Shown here one piece after another: positions 20,881 through 31,589 of a stretch of 64,000 nucleotides of DNA. The notes beneath the pieces were generated by a model. It searched no databases. It was given only the letters and a program-made list of their open reading frames with translations, and was not told where the DNA came from. A program made the translations under genes and the position numbers. Positions within the stretch are counted from its first letter, which is position 1; the number at the start of each line of letters is the position of its first letter. The stretch comes from Bedellia somnulentella (lineage: Eukaryota; Arthropoda; Insecta; Lepidoptera; Bedelliidae): NCBI GenBank assembly GCA_963576735.1, contig OY755187.1:1178001-1242000 (forward strand), given 5' to 3'.

Positions 20881-21743
20881 TCTATACTATAATAAGACTG
20901 TAACGAGGTCAAAACTGTACATTGAAGAAAAAAAAAAAAACCGGTGGAATATGTTTTATTTTCGATACTGAAGCCAAATTTGCTATTTTTGAAAAAAATG
21001 TCTGTCTGTCTGTCTGTCTGTATGTCCGTTCATCACGTTACTTCTACAGGACCGATCTTGATCAAATTTGGCATGAATGTAGGTTATACACCTGGCCAAC
21101 ATATAGGATATAATTTATCCCGGGTTTCGCAAGGGTTCCCACAGGAGCATAAAAAAACATAACTTTTATATGGTTCCCCATATTTACACGATTAATTTTT
21201 CATCGACCGACTTTATCGGACTCTTCATTAATAGTCTTTTTGGAAAAAATAAGGGTTTTATCCATTTTCATTAAAATAATTGTCCATTTAATTGTTTGTC
21301 ATGTTTTTTGGAACTCATCCCCTATGAAATTGAAATACATTATACAGATTTTTGATCTATAAATACAATATATCTAGAAATTTGAATCTTGATGCGATTG
21401 ACTGATATAACAACTACAAAAAGGAATGTATGAAATTCATCCATCAATCAATCATGAGAATATACTAACGGCTATAAATCCCAAAAAAGGGTAGCCACAG
21501 CTCCAGAGATAGTAATTCTTTATCCACTTTTGGAAGTTGAATGGGGTCCGTCCAACCGTCCAACTGCATCGCCCAATAATCACTTTAAAAGCCTCAATGT
21601 TCTTTATATCTATTACAACGCCCACGGGAATATAAATACAAAAAACAGAAGTCAGTGTAGTTAGATAGTGTTTTGGTATTTTGGATGTAAACTGGATGCA
21701 AAAAATGTAGTCCGCGCGGACGTAGTCGCGGGCACAAAGCTAG
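20881..21743 (+). mobile_element. non-autonomous Helitron (863 bp)
   Basis: Begins TCTATACTATAATAAG after an A and ends GGGCACAAAGCTAG before a T. It has the family-typical (TCTG)n tract near 21000-21020 and TTGATCAAATTTGGCATGAA. A diverged (GTAT)n-tailed SINE occupies about 21455-21600. No helicase. Confidence 0.8.
21455..21600 (-). mobile_element. diverged SINE inside Helitron
   Basis: Left end GAATATACTAACGGCTATA, then GGGTAGCCACAGCTC, CCACTTTTGGAAGTTG and CATCGCCCAATAATC; the 5' head is missing. Same family as the many (GTAT)n-tailed copies. Confidence 0.6.
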
Positions 21744-22532
21744 TATTATATAAGAATAGAAGACTGGTACTTTCATTTTATGAAACGTACGTCAAAGGTT
21801 ATTAATTAGAAGTTTATAAAGAAATTATAGACAGGTTATGTCACACAATGTTCTCGATACATAAAAGTCTATGGAAAAAAAAGGGAAAATAAATATTTAT
21901 CTTTTAATAATTTTTGTGATTATTTGCAAAAATTATCGAAATAGGCGATATTTCAGTGGGGGAGTGGGGCACAGTTTGGTTAGTCTGTTTTAAGTTGTAC
22001 AGATTCAGTTGGTTGGTGGGAAACATTTCAAAATCATTGCATTATTCCAATATTTCTGTTAAAAAAAACCTATGTTTTTTTATCTCTTGATGATTTCTCA
22101 CTCGTGAAAATTTCCCAAGTCCCGCCAGTCACAAGAATATTTATTGTGTAGCACAACACTATTTACCTGTCAAACTCACCGGTATAACAAACCGGACACT
22201 TTTTTCGTAGTCCGTTCTGTTCGACAGCGTAGTCGAACAGAACGGACTATTTTTGTCCGGTCTGTCCTACCGGTATAACAAACGGTAGGACAGAACGGAC
22301 TAGACGCACGGGTCTGTACGTGTTTCACCCGTCAAAATATGAGCGGTTTTAACTTTGCTAAAGTCTGTGAGACGTATGGTAGGTGGTTAAGGGTTAAAAA
22401 CCTGAAATTCATAAAAAAATGTGCACCTTAATTTTGGGAAAATAATGCCTGAGTATTATAATATATAACGCCAAAAAACCTTACTTACTACCCAAATACG
22501 TAGTGAAGGCTTAAAACTACATTATTTATTAG

Positions 22533-22795
22533 TGCTGTGTGTCGGCTTAGAATAGCACTACCCCATTTCTTCCGGTGGGTGTACGTAAAAGGCGACTAAC
22601 GGTATTGGGGCTTTTAAGGGATTTTTGGGCGATGCGGTTGGAGACCCATTACCAAGAACCTTTATTTCACCATCTATTCCCCATGCACCTTCCAAAAGTG
22701 GCTGAGGAATTTCTGATTCCTTAGCTCTGGCTAACCCTTTCTTGGGATTTATAGCCGTGAGTATATGTATGTATATGTATGTATGTATTTATTAG
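22533..22795 (+). mobile_element. SINE of the (GTAT)n-tailed family, near full length
   Basis: Head GCTGTGTGTCGGCTTAGAATA, clean central blocks, and the tail GCCGTGAGTATATGTATG with GTAT repeats to about 22790. 22796-23125 downstream holds no gene I recognise. Confidence 0.82.
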
Positions 22796-23610
22796 TAAAT
22801 TGTGAAAGCACAAATATTTACTTTGTTAAATACTACATTCATTTTATATCAAATTTTGACATAGGAGCTCAAAATATTTTTATAGTCTCTTCTGAAATAT
22901 CTCAAAAGGAAACTGCTAAATATATCAAATTAAAGCGAAACCGAGTTTTACAAACTTTGTTCACAGTAAAGCAATTGAAAATAAGCAGAGTTCGCAATCA
23001 TTTTGCTGTCGATCGCACTACACGAGCGAGTGTGGAACGCATATCAGGAGGCAAAGACTGTACGGAGTAGAAAAGACATTAATTATTTCAGCATTTTGTG
23101 TAGGATATGTACTTTTATATATATACTAGCTGACTCGACAGACTTCGTACTGTAAATTTGCGTATGCCTAACTTTGCCGTGTAGTGCCGGCTTAGAATGT
23201 CGCTACCCCTTCCTACCCACGGGTGTCGTAAGAAGCGACTAAGGGTATTGGGGCTTTTTATTGGATTTTTGGGGGAATGCTCCGCAGTTACACCACGCTG
23301 TTCACCCAGTGTAACTGCGGAGCATTTTTTTTCTTCGTAGTTACACCAACTTCTTTTTGACATGAATTTAACAGCTCTACAGATAATATATGATCATAGA
23401 CGAAACATGTCGTGGACTCAATACCGTATTTGGACTTGCGAAATTTTCGCGTGTTCAAAATCATCAAGAGGTAAAAACACTTAGATTATTTTTGCAAAAT
23501 GTTGCTCATTTTAAACAAAATTCTTATTACTCGGCAAGTACTAGGAGTTCATAGGTTCATTAGAAATATCTCTAATGCAGGATTGATTTTGTATGCATAT
23601 CTCAGATTTT

Positions 23611-24867
23611 CAATATTCATTGGACTGAGACACAAATTAAACCTAAACGTTAACGTTAACAACCTTGATAAATTATTAACAATTAACTGTTTAAAAAATT
23701 CTTCTTACATTGATTGTGACCGAACCAGTGCACTTTATTTTATTACGGTTTCGATAAAACCATATTGAGGAACCATTTTTGTATTGCTTTTAGTGATAAG
23801 ACCGCCAATTGTACTTTTGTTAATTCATTCTGTGTATTTGTAATTGTTTTTCCATATCTGATGTACAATAAAGAGTTTTCTATTCTATTCTATTCTATTG
23901 TTTATGTTTGTAAAATTGATAAGCATTAAATAAAAGTACTTTTCCACGATTTCTCTTTATCACAGTAATAGTTTGGCTTTCGCTATCCATTGGTGGTATT
24001 ATTAAGTTTATTACAAAAATTAATTTGTACATTTGATATATATATTGAATAAATTAATACAATTGAAATATCATGCATGGAACGTGATTGAGAAAATTAA
24101 ACATATTTTTTTTGATAAATCAAAAACTTGACCAGCCAGCAATAAGAACGTTGTTATAATTCTGACCTATTTGATAAACAAAAAAAGAGTATAAAGGCAT
24201 ACTTTTTGATAAGTCCAAGTTAACTATTGTATGTTTTAGGAATGTAATGTAAGCAAAAGGAAGGGTCGATAAATAAAATTAAAGTTCAATTTTGCCTATC
24301 ACGTGAATACACTGTCCAAGCAAAACTTGGGTACCTGCCCTGGACACTAGATGGCGCTGTCATGTGATGTTCAGAAGTATTGGTACCTCTGCCAACCCCT
24401 TCGGCGTGAACGTTTATATGTATGTTTATGCTCAATTTAGCAAAATAAGAAAAATTAAAATGATTAAAGGGAGCGAAACGTATCGCAGCGAAGAGTTTAA
24501 TCCTGACATTTGCATTCCGTACGAACTCCTGTTCCTCCTTGGCCGTTCAAGTGATGGTGACCAAAAATGACACAATGGCCAGGAGACTTCAGACGATAAT
24601 CATGATCATAAATCAGAGTTAGTTACTCGATTTTAATCATTGTTAAATATATTGCTGTGAACAAATTACTCACTTCGCTTCTTTTATGGAGACTTTGTAC
24701 TATTACTTGAAGGATGTGACGTCAAACTGAAATATTTAACCGAACCGTTGAGTGAGTGGGTGTCTTTCAAGCGATGATAAAAAATAATAAGTTTGTAAGC
24801 ATAGTAGTTTCGTCTGTAGTAGTCAGTCAGTTTGGCCTTTTATATATGTAGATGTTGTATATGATGT
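23611..24867. other. interior of element Z without a recognised gene
   Basis: A poly(A)-type 3' end with AATAAA at about 23868 and (TTCTA)n to about 23900 looks like the end of a truncated retroelement. 24285-24430 is a 5'-truncated plus-strand copy of the tRNA-headed SINE found at 43571-43932 (shared GCCTATCACGTGAATACAC and GCCAACCCCTTCGG). The rest is unassigned. Confidence 0.5.
24285..24430 (+). mobile_element. tRNA-headed SINE, 3' part
   Basis: Shares ACACTGTCCA, GTGATGTTCAGAAGTATT, GCCAACCCCTTCGG and the tail GCGTGAACGTTTATATG with the complement of 43571-43760. The tRNA head is missing. Confidence 0.65.
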
Positions 24868-26614
24868 GATGATGTCTCGCCCCTGTCCCTCCCAATCTGT
24901 GAATGACGTAAACAACTTCTTTGTTGAAGTAGGCAGACATATTGCAGAAAATATAGTTCCGTTTCCTGAGGAAGCGCCGACTCAGCCAGTTTCACTGCCG
25001 TCACAAAGTAACCTCGCTGATTCTTTTGTCTTACTCGACACTGACTATGATGAGATAGACAAGGTTATAAACTTGATAAAGTCAGAATGTGCAGTTGGAT
25101 GGGATGGCATACCATCTGAAGTCATTAAACGATTCAAAAATATTATGATCCCTTCTCTTGCACATATTATTAATCTTAGTTTTCATCTGGGTGTCTTCCC
25201 AGATTATTTGAAAAAAGCTGTGGTCCATCCAATTTATAAGTCGGGAGATAAATATAATATAACTAATTACCGTCCAATTTCTGTCCTTCCCGCCTTGTCA
25301 AAAATTATAGAACGCCTCATAAATTCCCGTTTGATCGCCTATCTAGAGGACAAAAACTTGCTATCCCTAAACCAATACGGTTTCCGACGCGGACGATCTA
25401 CGACAGAAGCAGTCCACAACTTAACCGACCACATAGCTCGTAATTTAGACAAAGGTAAAAGAGTTTTGTCTATCTTCTTGGACCTGGCTAAAGCGTTCGA
25501 TAGTACCTCCATCCCAATTCTTTTGCGCAAAATGGAGGCTATGGGAATTCGTGGTACACAGCTAAAGTTGTTCGAAAGCTATTTGACCGACCGGTCTCAG
25601 TATGTTACTATTGAGGGTATCACAAGCTCCCCACTTAACATCAAATATGGTGTTCCTCAGGGAAGCATACTGGGACCGCTGCTCTTTCTCATATATATTA
25701 ATGAGCTGTCCGACTTCAAACTGAACGATGGCGTAATTATTTCTTTTGCTGACGACACTGTACTCACATTTACTGGTTCTTCTTGGTATGAAACTTTCAA
25801 CTCTGCTCAACAAGGCTTTAATATAATATCTAAGTGGTTAGTGGCAAACAGTCTATCATTAAATACAACAAAGACTAAATACATGACCTTCTCGATTACA
25901 GAAAAAACGCAACCTCCCCCGGATACTTATGTATTACGCAAGTTCTGTTTCCACAGTAACGCTCGCAGTTCTTGTTCTTGTCCGTTAATTGAGAGGGTCA
26001 AGGTCATAAGATATTTAGGTGTAATGGTAGATTATAAGCTCACCTTTTCCGAACATATTTCTCATGTCGCCTCAAGGGTCAGGAAGCTAATTTACGTCTT
26101 CAGCAAATTGCGAAATATTTCTAATCCCGCCCTTCTTAAGACAGTATACATAGCACTCTGTCAATCTATATTAACTTACTGTATATCTTCATGGGGGGGT
26201 GCTTCCAAATCTTTACTGATTACACTAGAACGCGCCCAAAGGGCTGTTCTCAAAACGATCAATCGTAAACCTCGACTCTTCCCTACTTACGAACTTTACA
26301 GTAGTAGTAGTTTATTAACTGTCCGCCAGCTCTTTATTCTACATACTCTGCTTAAACAGCACTCTCAAACGCCTCCCCCGTTACCTTCAAACTCTCGTTC
26401 TTCCCGCTATCCACTTTTTGCCTCCGTTCCACGTCTTAAAACCCAATTTGCAAATCGGTTCTTCTGTTTCTTGGGACCATTACTTTACAATAAAGTGAAT
26501 AAATTGATGCCTAGTAACCAACTCTCTGCATTCAATTTTAAGAAAAAAATTACTGACTTTCTCCTAACCCTGAATTATGACGACACAGAGATGCTTCTTA
26601 CCTATATCAAATAA
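24866..26614 (+). CDS. CR1-like LINE ORF2, reverse transcriptase (5' truncated)
   Basis: About 580 codons open from around 24866, where unrelated sequence meets the LINE; the start ATG is not biological. RT motifs: AVGWDGIPSEVIK, NYRPISVLPALSKIIERL, YGFRRGRSTTEA, motif A IFLDLAKAFD, YGVPQGSILGPLLF and catalytic FADD (about 25746-25757). The cysteine-containing thumb and C-terminus are intact to the stop at 26612-26614. The endonuclease is missing through 5' truncation. The frame is uninterrupted, so the insertion in element Z is relatively young. Confidence 0.85.
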   Translation: MMMSRPCPSQSVNDVNNFFVEVGRHIAENIVPFPEEAPTQPVSLPSQSNLADSFVLLDTDYDEIDKVINLIKSECAVGWDGIPSEVIKRFKNIMIPSLAHIINLSFHLGVFPDYLKKAVVHPIYKSGDKYNITNYRPISVLPALSKIIERLINSRLIAYLEDKNLLSLNQYGFRRGRSTTEAVHNLTDHIARNLDKGKRVLSIFLDLAKAFDSTSIPILLRKMEAMGIRGTQLKLFESYLTDRSQYVTIEGITSSPLNIKYGVPQGSILGPLLFLIYINELSDFKLNDGVIISFADDTVLTFTGSSWYETFNSAQQGFNIISKWLVANSLSLNTTKTKYMTFSITEKTQPPPDTYVLRKFCFHSNARSSCSCPLIERVKVIRYLGVMVDYKLTFSEHISHVASRVRKLIYVFSKLRNISNPALLKTVYIALCQSILTYCISSWGGASKSLLITLERAQRAVLKTINRKPRLFPTYELYSSSSLLTVRQLFILHTLLKQHSQTPPPLPSNSRSSRYPLFASVPRLKTQFANRFFCFLGPLLYNKVNKLMPSNQLSAFNFKKKITDFLLTLNYDDTEMLLTYIK

Positions 26615-27040
26615 TTATATATCCAATTATATATATATTTACGCAAACACACACATACATATACAAATACTACACACACCCCTATAAACACATTCAAACA
26701 CACACACACACACACACACAAATACATATTTTCTTACTAGAGGAGAACACGATTTGTTTTTGTATTCTTTTAAAAAATGAAATTATTAGTGTCCATTGCA
26801 CAGGCACGACCTATAATGGCACTAATGTACTCTATATGTCTCACCCTTATTTTAATTGTAAAATATGTGCTCTAGTATAATTTGTACATAGGTTAATTAG
26901 AAAATAAACGATTTATAAATATATAAAAAATATATGTTATATGATATATGTTACACTCAGATTGTAAGTAAATATATACCTATAATGAAAAACTACTTGT
27001 AATGTTTAATTTGTAGTCCTTGGAATACATGTTTTATGAG
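26615..27040 (+). other. 3' UTR of the LINE and element Z interior
   Basis: Contains CA-rich stretches (about 26646-26720) and an AATAAA signal near 26904, followed by AT-rich sequence leading into the right TIR of element Z. No gene. Confidence 0.6.
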
Positions 27041-27727
27041 ATGATATGCATACAAAATAAATCCTGCGTTAGGGATATTTCTAATGAATCTATGAACTCC
27101 TAGTACTTGCCGAGTAATAAGAATTTTGTTTAAAATGAGCAACATTTTGCAAAAATAATCTAAGTGTTTTTACCTCTTGATGATTTTGAACACGCAAAAA
27201 TTTCGCAAGTCCAAATACGGTATTGAGTCCACGATATGTTTCGTCTATCATAATATGTCTGCAGAGCTGTTAAATTCATGTCAAAAAGACGTTGGTGTAA
27301 CTACGAAGAAAAAAATGCTTCGCAGTTACACTGGGTGAACAGCGTGGTGTAACTGCGGAGCATTCCCCGATTTTTGGGCGATGCGGTTGGAGACCAATCA
27401 CCAAAAACCTTTATTTTACTATCTTTTCCCCACACAACTTCCAAAAGTGGCTGAGGAATTTATAATTCCTTGGCTCTGGCTACCCCTTCTAGGGAATTAC
27501 AGCCGTGAGAATATGCCTAACTTTAGGCGTTTTTTTCGGTACTCGTAGTTTAATCAGACGTGGATATTTTACTGATCAAATTTTTCCGGGATAGAAAATA
27601 TTCTGTGTCATAATTGGGGTCATTATCTAGCTTTCTGCTAAATTTCATTCATATACATTTTGTTATTGGGAAGCCTTTTCACCTCAAACACACTAACATC
27701 TAAACTTTCAAATTTATAATATTAATA

Positions 27728-27975
27728 GTATTTACGGCCATGAATCCCAAAAAAGGGTAGCCAGAGCTTCAGAATACGAAATTCCTCCGCCCCTTTTGGA
27801 AGTTAAATGGGGAAAAGATTGTAAAATAAATGTTCTTGGTGATAGGTCTCCAATCGTATCGCCCAAAAATTACTTTTAAAAGCCTCATGATCATAACCCT
27901 TAGTCACGTCTTTCGACCGACATCCATGGGAAGAAAAGGGTAGTGACATTTTAATCCGGCTCTACACGGCAAAGG
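27728..27975 (-). mobile_element. diverged SINE of the (GTAT)n-tailed family
   Basis: Plus-strand blocks ACGGCCATGAATCCC, GGGTAGCCAGAGCTTC, CCTTTTGGAAGTTAAATGG, TCGTATCGCCCAAAAATTAC and TCCGGCTCTACACGGC show an old copy on the minus strand. The (GTAT)n tail is lost. Confidence 0.7.
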
Positions 27976-28825
27976 TCTAGGATGTAAGTTTCTTTTCTAT
28001 TGATGAATTAACTTTTAAAACCTATTGTGTGGTTTTGAAACCTATTCATTCATTATGTATACCTATATTTTTATTTTTACACCACTACATGTGGTGGTCT
28101 TTTAAATAATTAATTTGGCAATAAACAATTTTTACTGCCCTTTCAAAAAAAATCATTACGGAGTAACAAACATGGAAACAAATCCGTCCTTTTAACTGTT
28201 AACTGAATTGTAAAACAAGTCTTTTAATATTAGTGTCTGTTCTGATATAAGATAGTCTATGACAAAACTCAACTACAACATAAATACAGAGAGAACTCGG
28301 TGAAACTTACAAACTCAGCTGCGTACTTTTGCTATGTAAACTATATGCTATGACTTTGTCAAGTGATTTTTACTTTAAATCACATAAAATTAAAACGACT
28401 TAAAAAAGAAAAAAATATTTACGGTCAGACAATAATTGATGAAGTAAAGAATAAAAAACAAAAAAAAGCTGTTTCAATGAGCTTCAAAGAAAAAGGAGAA
28501 AGTTCGTTTTAATTTTACTGTATTAACATTCGATCCACCCCGGCTTCGCAAGGGTACAAGTAAATACAAACATAACTCTTTGATATATATTATTTTCTTT
28601 CAATTTATACATATAATACAATATTTTCCTTTGGAATCTTAGCACTTGCGTTTAGGAAGCCGCTACCCCTTGGAGCATAGATTTAAAAAACCCTAGATAA
28701 GTTATGCGCGCTCATAAGTGGCACTTAAAAAGAGGCTAAATGGCTCATCTGAATTTAGTCGGACACTAGCTGCCGTCGCAATCGTTCACCTGTTTTGGCG
28801 TGTTTGTTTATCAAAATAATCGAGA
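27976..28825. other. no gene recognised
   Basis: AT-rich sequence. CGATCCACCCCGGCTTCG at 28531-28548 resembles a reversed Helitron 3' end, but the CTAG terminus is missing. Nothing else is assignable. Confidence 0.45.
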
Positions 28826-28902
28826 ATGCCGTCGTGTGTGATGAGATTTTGCACAAACTATGGTAGAAAAACCACTAAAAGTGACGGGATTACTTATCAT
28901 TC
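28826..28902 (+). CDS. possible THAP zinc-finger first exon
   Basis: ATG at 28826 begins MPSCVMRFCTNY followed by a Lys/Thr-rich stretch and GITYH. This matches the start of THAP (C2CH) domains: the first Cys pair C-x4-C and the conserved aromatic/His segment. The frame runs 25 codons and 2 nt to a strong donor (TC|GTAAGT at 28903). A downstream exon with the C-x2-H half should follow, but element U starts 83 bp later and no such exon is seen to 35730 or beyond. It may be a host THAP gene, a THAP-type transposase exon, or an orphan exon. Confidence 0.45.
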
Positions 28903-29752
28903 GTAAGTATAATTAATTTTCAACGTTTTAATTACACATTGGTAAAATAATGTAAACGCTACACTCTTTTAGTGACATCGTATATAGTCCAGTCAAAATA
29001 GACATTCTAGTTTGCATTAATTCCCAACAAGCTGAATTTTTGTGTGGGCCTTGAATACGTCATTACAAATGATATGTCAAAAGTCCCCATTGATCCCGCT
29101 TGTGCGTTGTTTTTTATTTGAGGTTAAAGGTCACAAATTTGCGTTTTTTGCGTATATCTCTGAAACAACAAGAGTTATCGAAAAATGGTTCGAACAAAGT
29201 TTGTAGATCGTAAAATTGTCTACAAAAAATATCACAACACTTTTTCTTGTACGGTGCACTGTTCTCGAATTATGGCTATTTTAAACATAGAAAACACGAA
29301 TATTTATTTATTTTACTTTATTTATTTATTTATTTATTATATAAGAATCATCAACAGCAACACATATTATATAGTAAGTTGAAACAGTACAGTAAATAAG
29401 GCCAATGACAGATGATCACAAGTTAAAACAAAATACACACACAGTTAATTCAAAAGAAAAAAATAATTAACTAAACTATCTAAAGACAAAATGAATAACA
29501 ACAGAAAAAGAAAAAAAAAATATATATGTGAAAATGCTAAACAATTGAGAAAAGAATAAAATTTATAGTAATGATAATTGATGATACTTGAATGATAATG
29601 TGTGTGGTGTCTGTAATGTGTGTTATGATGTGTGAGTGTGTATATGAGAATGTGAGTGTATGTATGTGAATGTGATTGTATTGATATGCATAAACGTTAT
29701 ATAATAGTATAACCTTATTTAAATAATAGTACATAGAAATTGTTGAATCTAC

Positions 29753-30283
29753 CTAAACAACTATAGCGTCTAGAACCAAGCGTTTGAAAATAGACTTGCT
29801 ATGTGCAAACGGATCGAGGGAATAAAAATATTTGTTGTACTCATCTAAAATACGTTGAATAGGCGCGTTATGAGCATAGTTAGTTCTAGAAAAGGTAAGT
29901 AAAAACATTTTTCTAAAAGTATGGCAAGTTCTGAGCGCAGGCGTGTTTAGTCCAATTTGGGAAACTACGTTGGGACAATCCATCCGACCAATCAAAACAT
30001 CATGCAGAAGTAACATGTCTAAAAGAATGCGGCGCTGGTCAAGTTGTAATACTTTGTGATGTTTGCATGACGTTTCGTAGGTGCAGTCCCATCGTTTGGT
30101 TCTGAAGTCCAAGTGACGTATAAATATGCGCTGTATCGACTCAATCATTTGTATATACTTTAGATAATGTGGGGACCAAATAGAGGAAGCGAATTCTAGA
30201 ACACTACGTACATATGCGTAATAAATAGATTTTATACAATTAAGATCATTAAAAGGCTCACATACCCTCATAACAAAGCCCAA
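29753..30283 (-). pseudogene. LINE ORF2 C-terminal domain
   Basis: Post-RT region of the degenerate LINE: YYAYVRSVLEFASSIWSPHY, then QRIFIRHLDFR and the usual C-terminal helical segment. It is separated from the RT core by a frame change at about 30284. Confidence 0.7.
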
Positions 30284-30284
30284 A

Positions 30285-30738
30285 CTACGATAAGCGCGAT
30301 ATCTGAACGCACTTTGAAACGCTAACGTTTATTTTGTTGGCTTTGTAATATGCTGCCAAGTTATCGAGATCCCTTTGAAGCTTATCGCAGTCGTTTTCAT
30401 TGCGAATGTCGCAGTAAATCTTTTTGTCATCCGCATACATAATAAAATTTGACTCTCCAAAGACGCTGTAAATATCATACAAGATTGCGTTAAACAAAAT
30501 AGGGCCCAAATGAGATCCCTGGGGAACCCCCGAGGGTACATACATCCACGTAGTCGGATCTATAACCTCCCAATACTACAACTTGGTGCCGATTTTCAAT
30601 ATAAGAAGACAACCAGCGAAGCAAGTCACCCTGCACGCCCAATTCGAGTAGTTTACGTAACAGAATGTTATGGTCTGTACGGTCGAAGCATTTTTCTATG
30701 TCGGTGTATATGACAACAACTTGAACCCGACGCTCCAT
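30285..30738 (-). pseudogene. LINE reverse transcriptase core, frameshifted
   Basis: Two overlapping frames. 30738-30490 carries the region around motif A (VVVIYTDIEKCFDRTDH). 30545-30285 carries SGVPQGSHLGPILF and catalytic YADDKKIYCDI. The switch lies around 30520-30545. The K-I-Y after YADD and following DCDKLQRDL are typical of jockey-group elements. Confidence 0.75.
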
Positions 30739-31493
30739 ACTGTGTAGAAGGGAATCTACAAAGACTAATAAATTTGTGTTGACAGACTTGCCCCGTATGA
30801 ACCCATGTTGTTGGGGAGGAAGTTTAGGTCTAATTACGGGATAGATGTGATTGTATACTATTTTCTCTAAAACCTTTGCAAAAACGTTTAAAATAGATAT
30901 AGGTCTGTAATTAGATATTTTATATTTTGGCCCCTTTTTATGGATAGGTAAAATTAGTGCATCTTTCCATTTAGAGGGGAAAACCCCTTCTTTGATTTGT
31001 TATAAATTATGCACAGAGGTGATGAAAGATTTCTAGCGCACATTTTAATAAAAAATGGTGGAATACCATCTGAACCAGCACCAGCGTTAGGATCCAAGGA
31101 TAGTAATAGCTTATAAATTTCATCTTCATCCGTCTTTAAACTGCAAATAGTATTCCCAGTGTCGCAATAGGGAGGGGGGAGTGTATCTGAGGTATAGTTG
31201 TTAGAGGGTTGAGAAAATACCGAGCTAAAAAACTTATTAAAGGTGTTGCAAATAATTTGCCCAGAGTCCAGCGACTTGTTTTCATGCTCAAATACTCTTG
31301 GATAAGATGACTCACCACGTTTTCCTTTTATGTAAGACCAGATCTGTTTCGGGTTAGTCTTTATATTATTTTGAATACTAATCAAGTAGTTATTGTAGCA
31401 ATCCTGAGCTAATAATTTACAGCGCCTACGTAAGAGTGAAAACTCGTCATAATCTAACGGGTTTTTGTTTTTTTTTCCAACGAGAATGAGCAT
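30739..31493 (-). pseudogene. LINE pre-RT and RT fingers, frameshifted
   Basis: 31493-30954 encodes the linker (IWSYIKGKRG, FNKFFSSVFSQ, AGAGSDGIPPFFIK). The fingers motif around NYRPISIL and the GFIRGKS segment are in another frame between 30954 and 30739. The gene continues downstream into the RT core. Confidence 0.65.
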
Positions 31494-31589
31494 GATTTTT
31501 TTCTCGCAAGGCCTTCATGAGGGCAGATGTATACCATTTAGGATATTTACGGCCTTGCGTACGTGTATCTAAGGGAACAAATTTAGTTA

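Larger units (their letters stand above)
20153..22388. mobile_element. long inverted-repeat element T with hairpin clusters
   Basis: About 2.2 kb. Ends AACCACCTACCATACG (20153) and its complement (to 22388). Strong matching resumes at 20290-20430 versus 22188-22320 and again at 20580-20640 versus 22080-22135, so the arms are 450 bp or more with indels. Each arm contains a perfect 18-bp-stem hairpin (TAGTCCGTTCTGTTCGAC, 6-nt loop). A Helitron (20881-21743) sits in the centre. No transposase found. The reading frame at 20046-20435 is an artefact of the palindromes. Confidence 0.75.
23272..27368. mobile_element. element Z: long TIRs with hairpins, 8-bp TSD
   Basis: Terminal repeats of about 330 bp (23272-23607 and about 27041-27368) begin GGGGAATGCTCCGCAG. 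The duplication GATTTTTG flanks it (23264-23271 and 27369-27376). Each TIR opens with a stem-loop: CTCCGCAGTTACAC pairs with GTGTAACTGCGGAG around a 15-nt loop. The inside holds a CR1-like LINE and other scraps but no transposase. The 8-bp TSD fits hAT, P or a similar superfamily. Inner TIR sequence (CTTGCGAAATTTTCGCG) resembles element T. Confidence 0.8.
23176..27511 (+). mobile_element. SINE split by element Z, 13-bp target duplication
   Basis: The two halves (23176-23271 and 27369-27511) make one (GTAT)n-family SINE with a decayed tail. A 13-bp duplication TATGCCTAACTTT flanks it (23163-23175 and 27512-27524), as expected for target-primed reverse transcription. The middle 4.1 kb is element Z. 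Confidence 0.82.
23126..27728 (-). mobile_element. Helitron fragment, outer shell of a four-layer nest
   Basis: On the minus strand it ends in CTAG (complement at 23126-23129, preceded by A). The other end near 27700-27728 resembles the family start (complement of AAATTTATAATATTAATAG), though the terminal TC is mutated. Segments 23130-23175 and 27525-27728 match in kind the short intact Helitron at 48510-48771 (for example TTTTTCCGGGATA). The SINE at 23176-27511 lies between them. Confidence 0.6.

Noticed and set aside
28531..28560. Reversed Helitron 3' end
   Set aside because: GC-rich GGCTTCGC motif is similar but the CTAG terminus and A/T context are missing and no 5' end was found.
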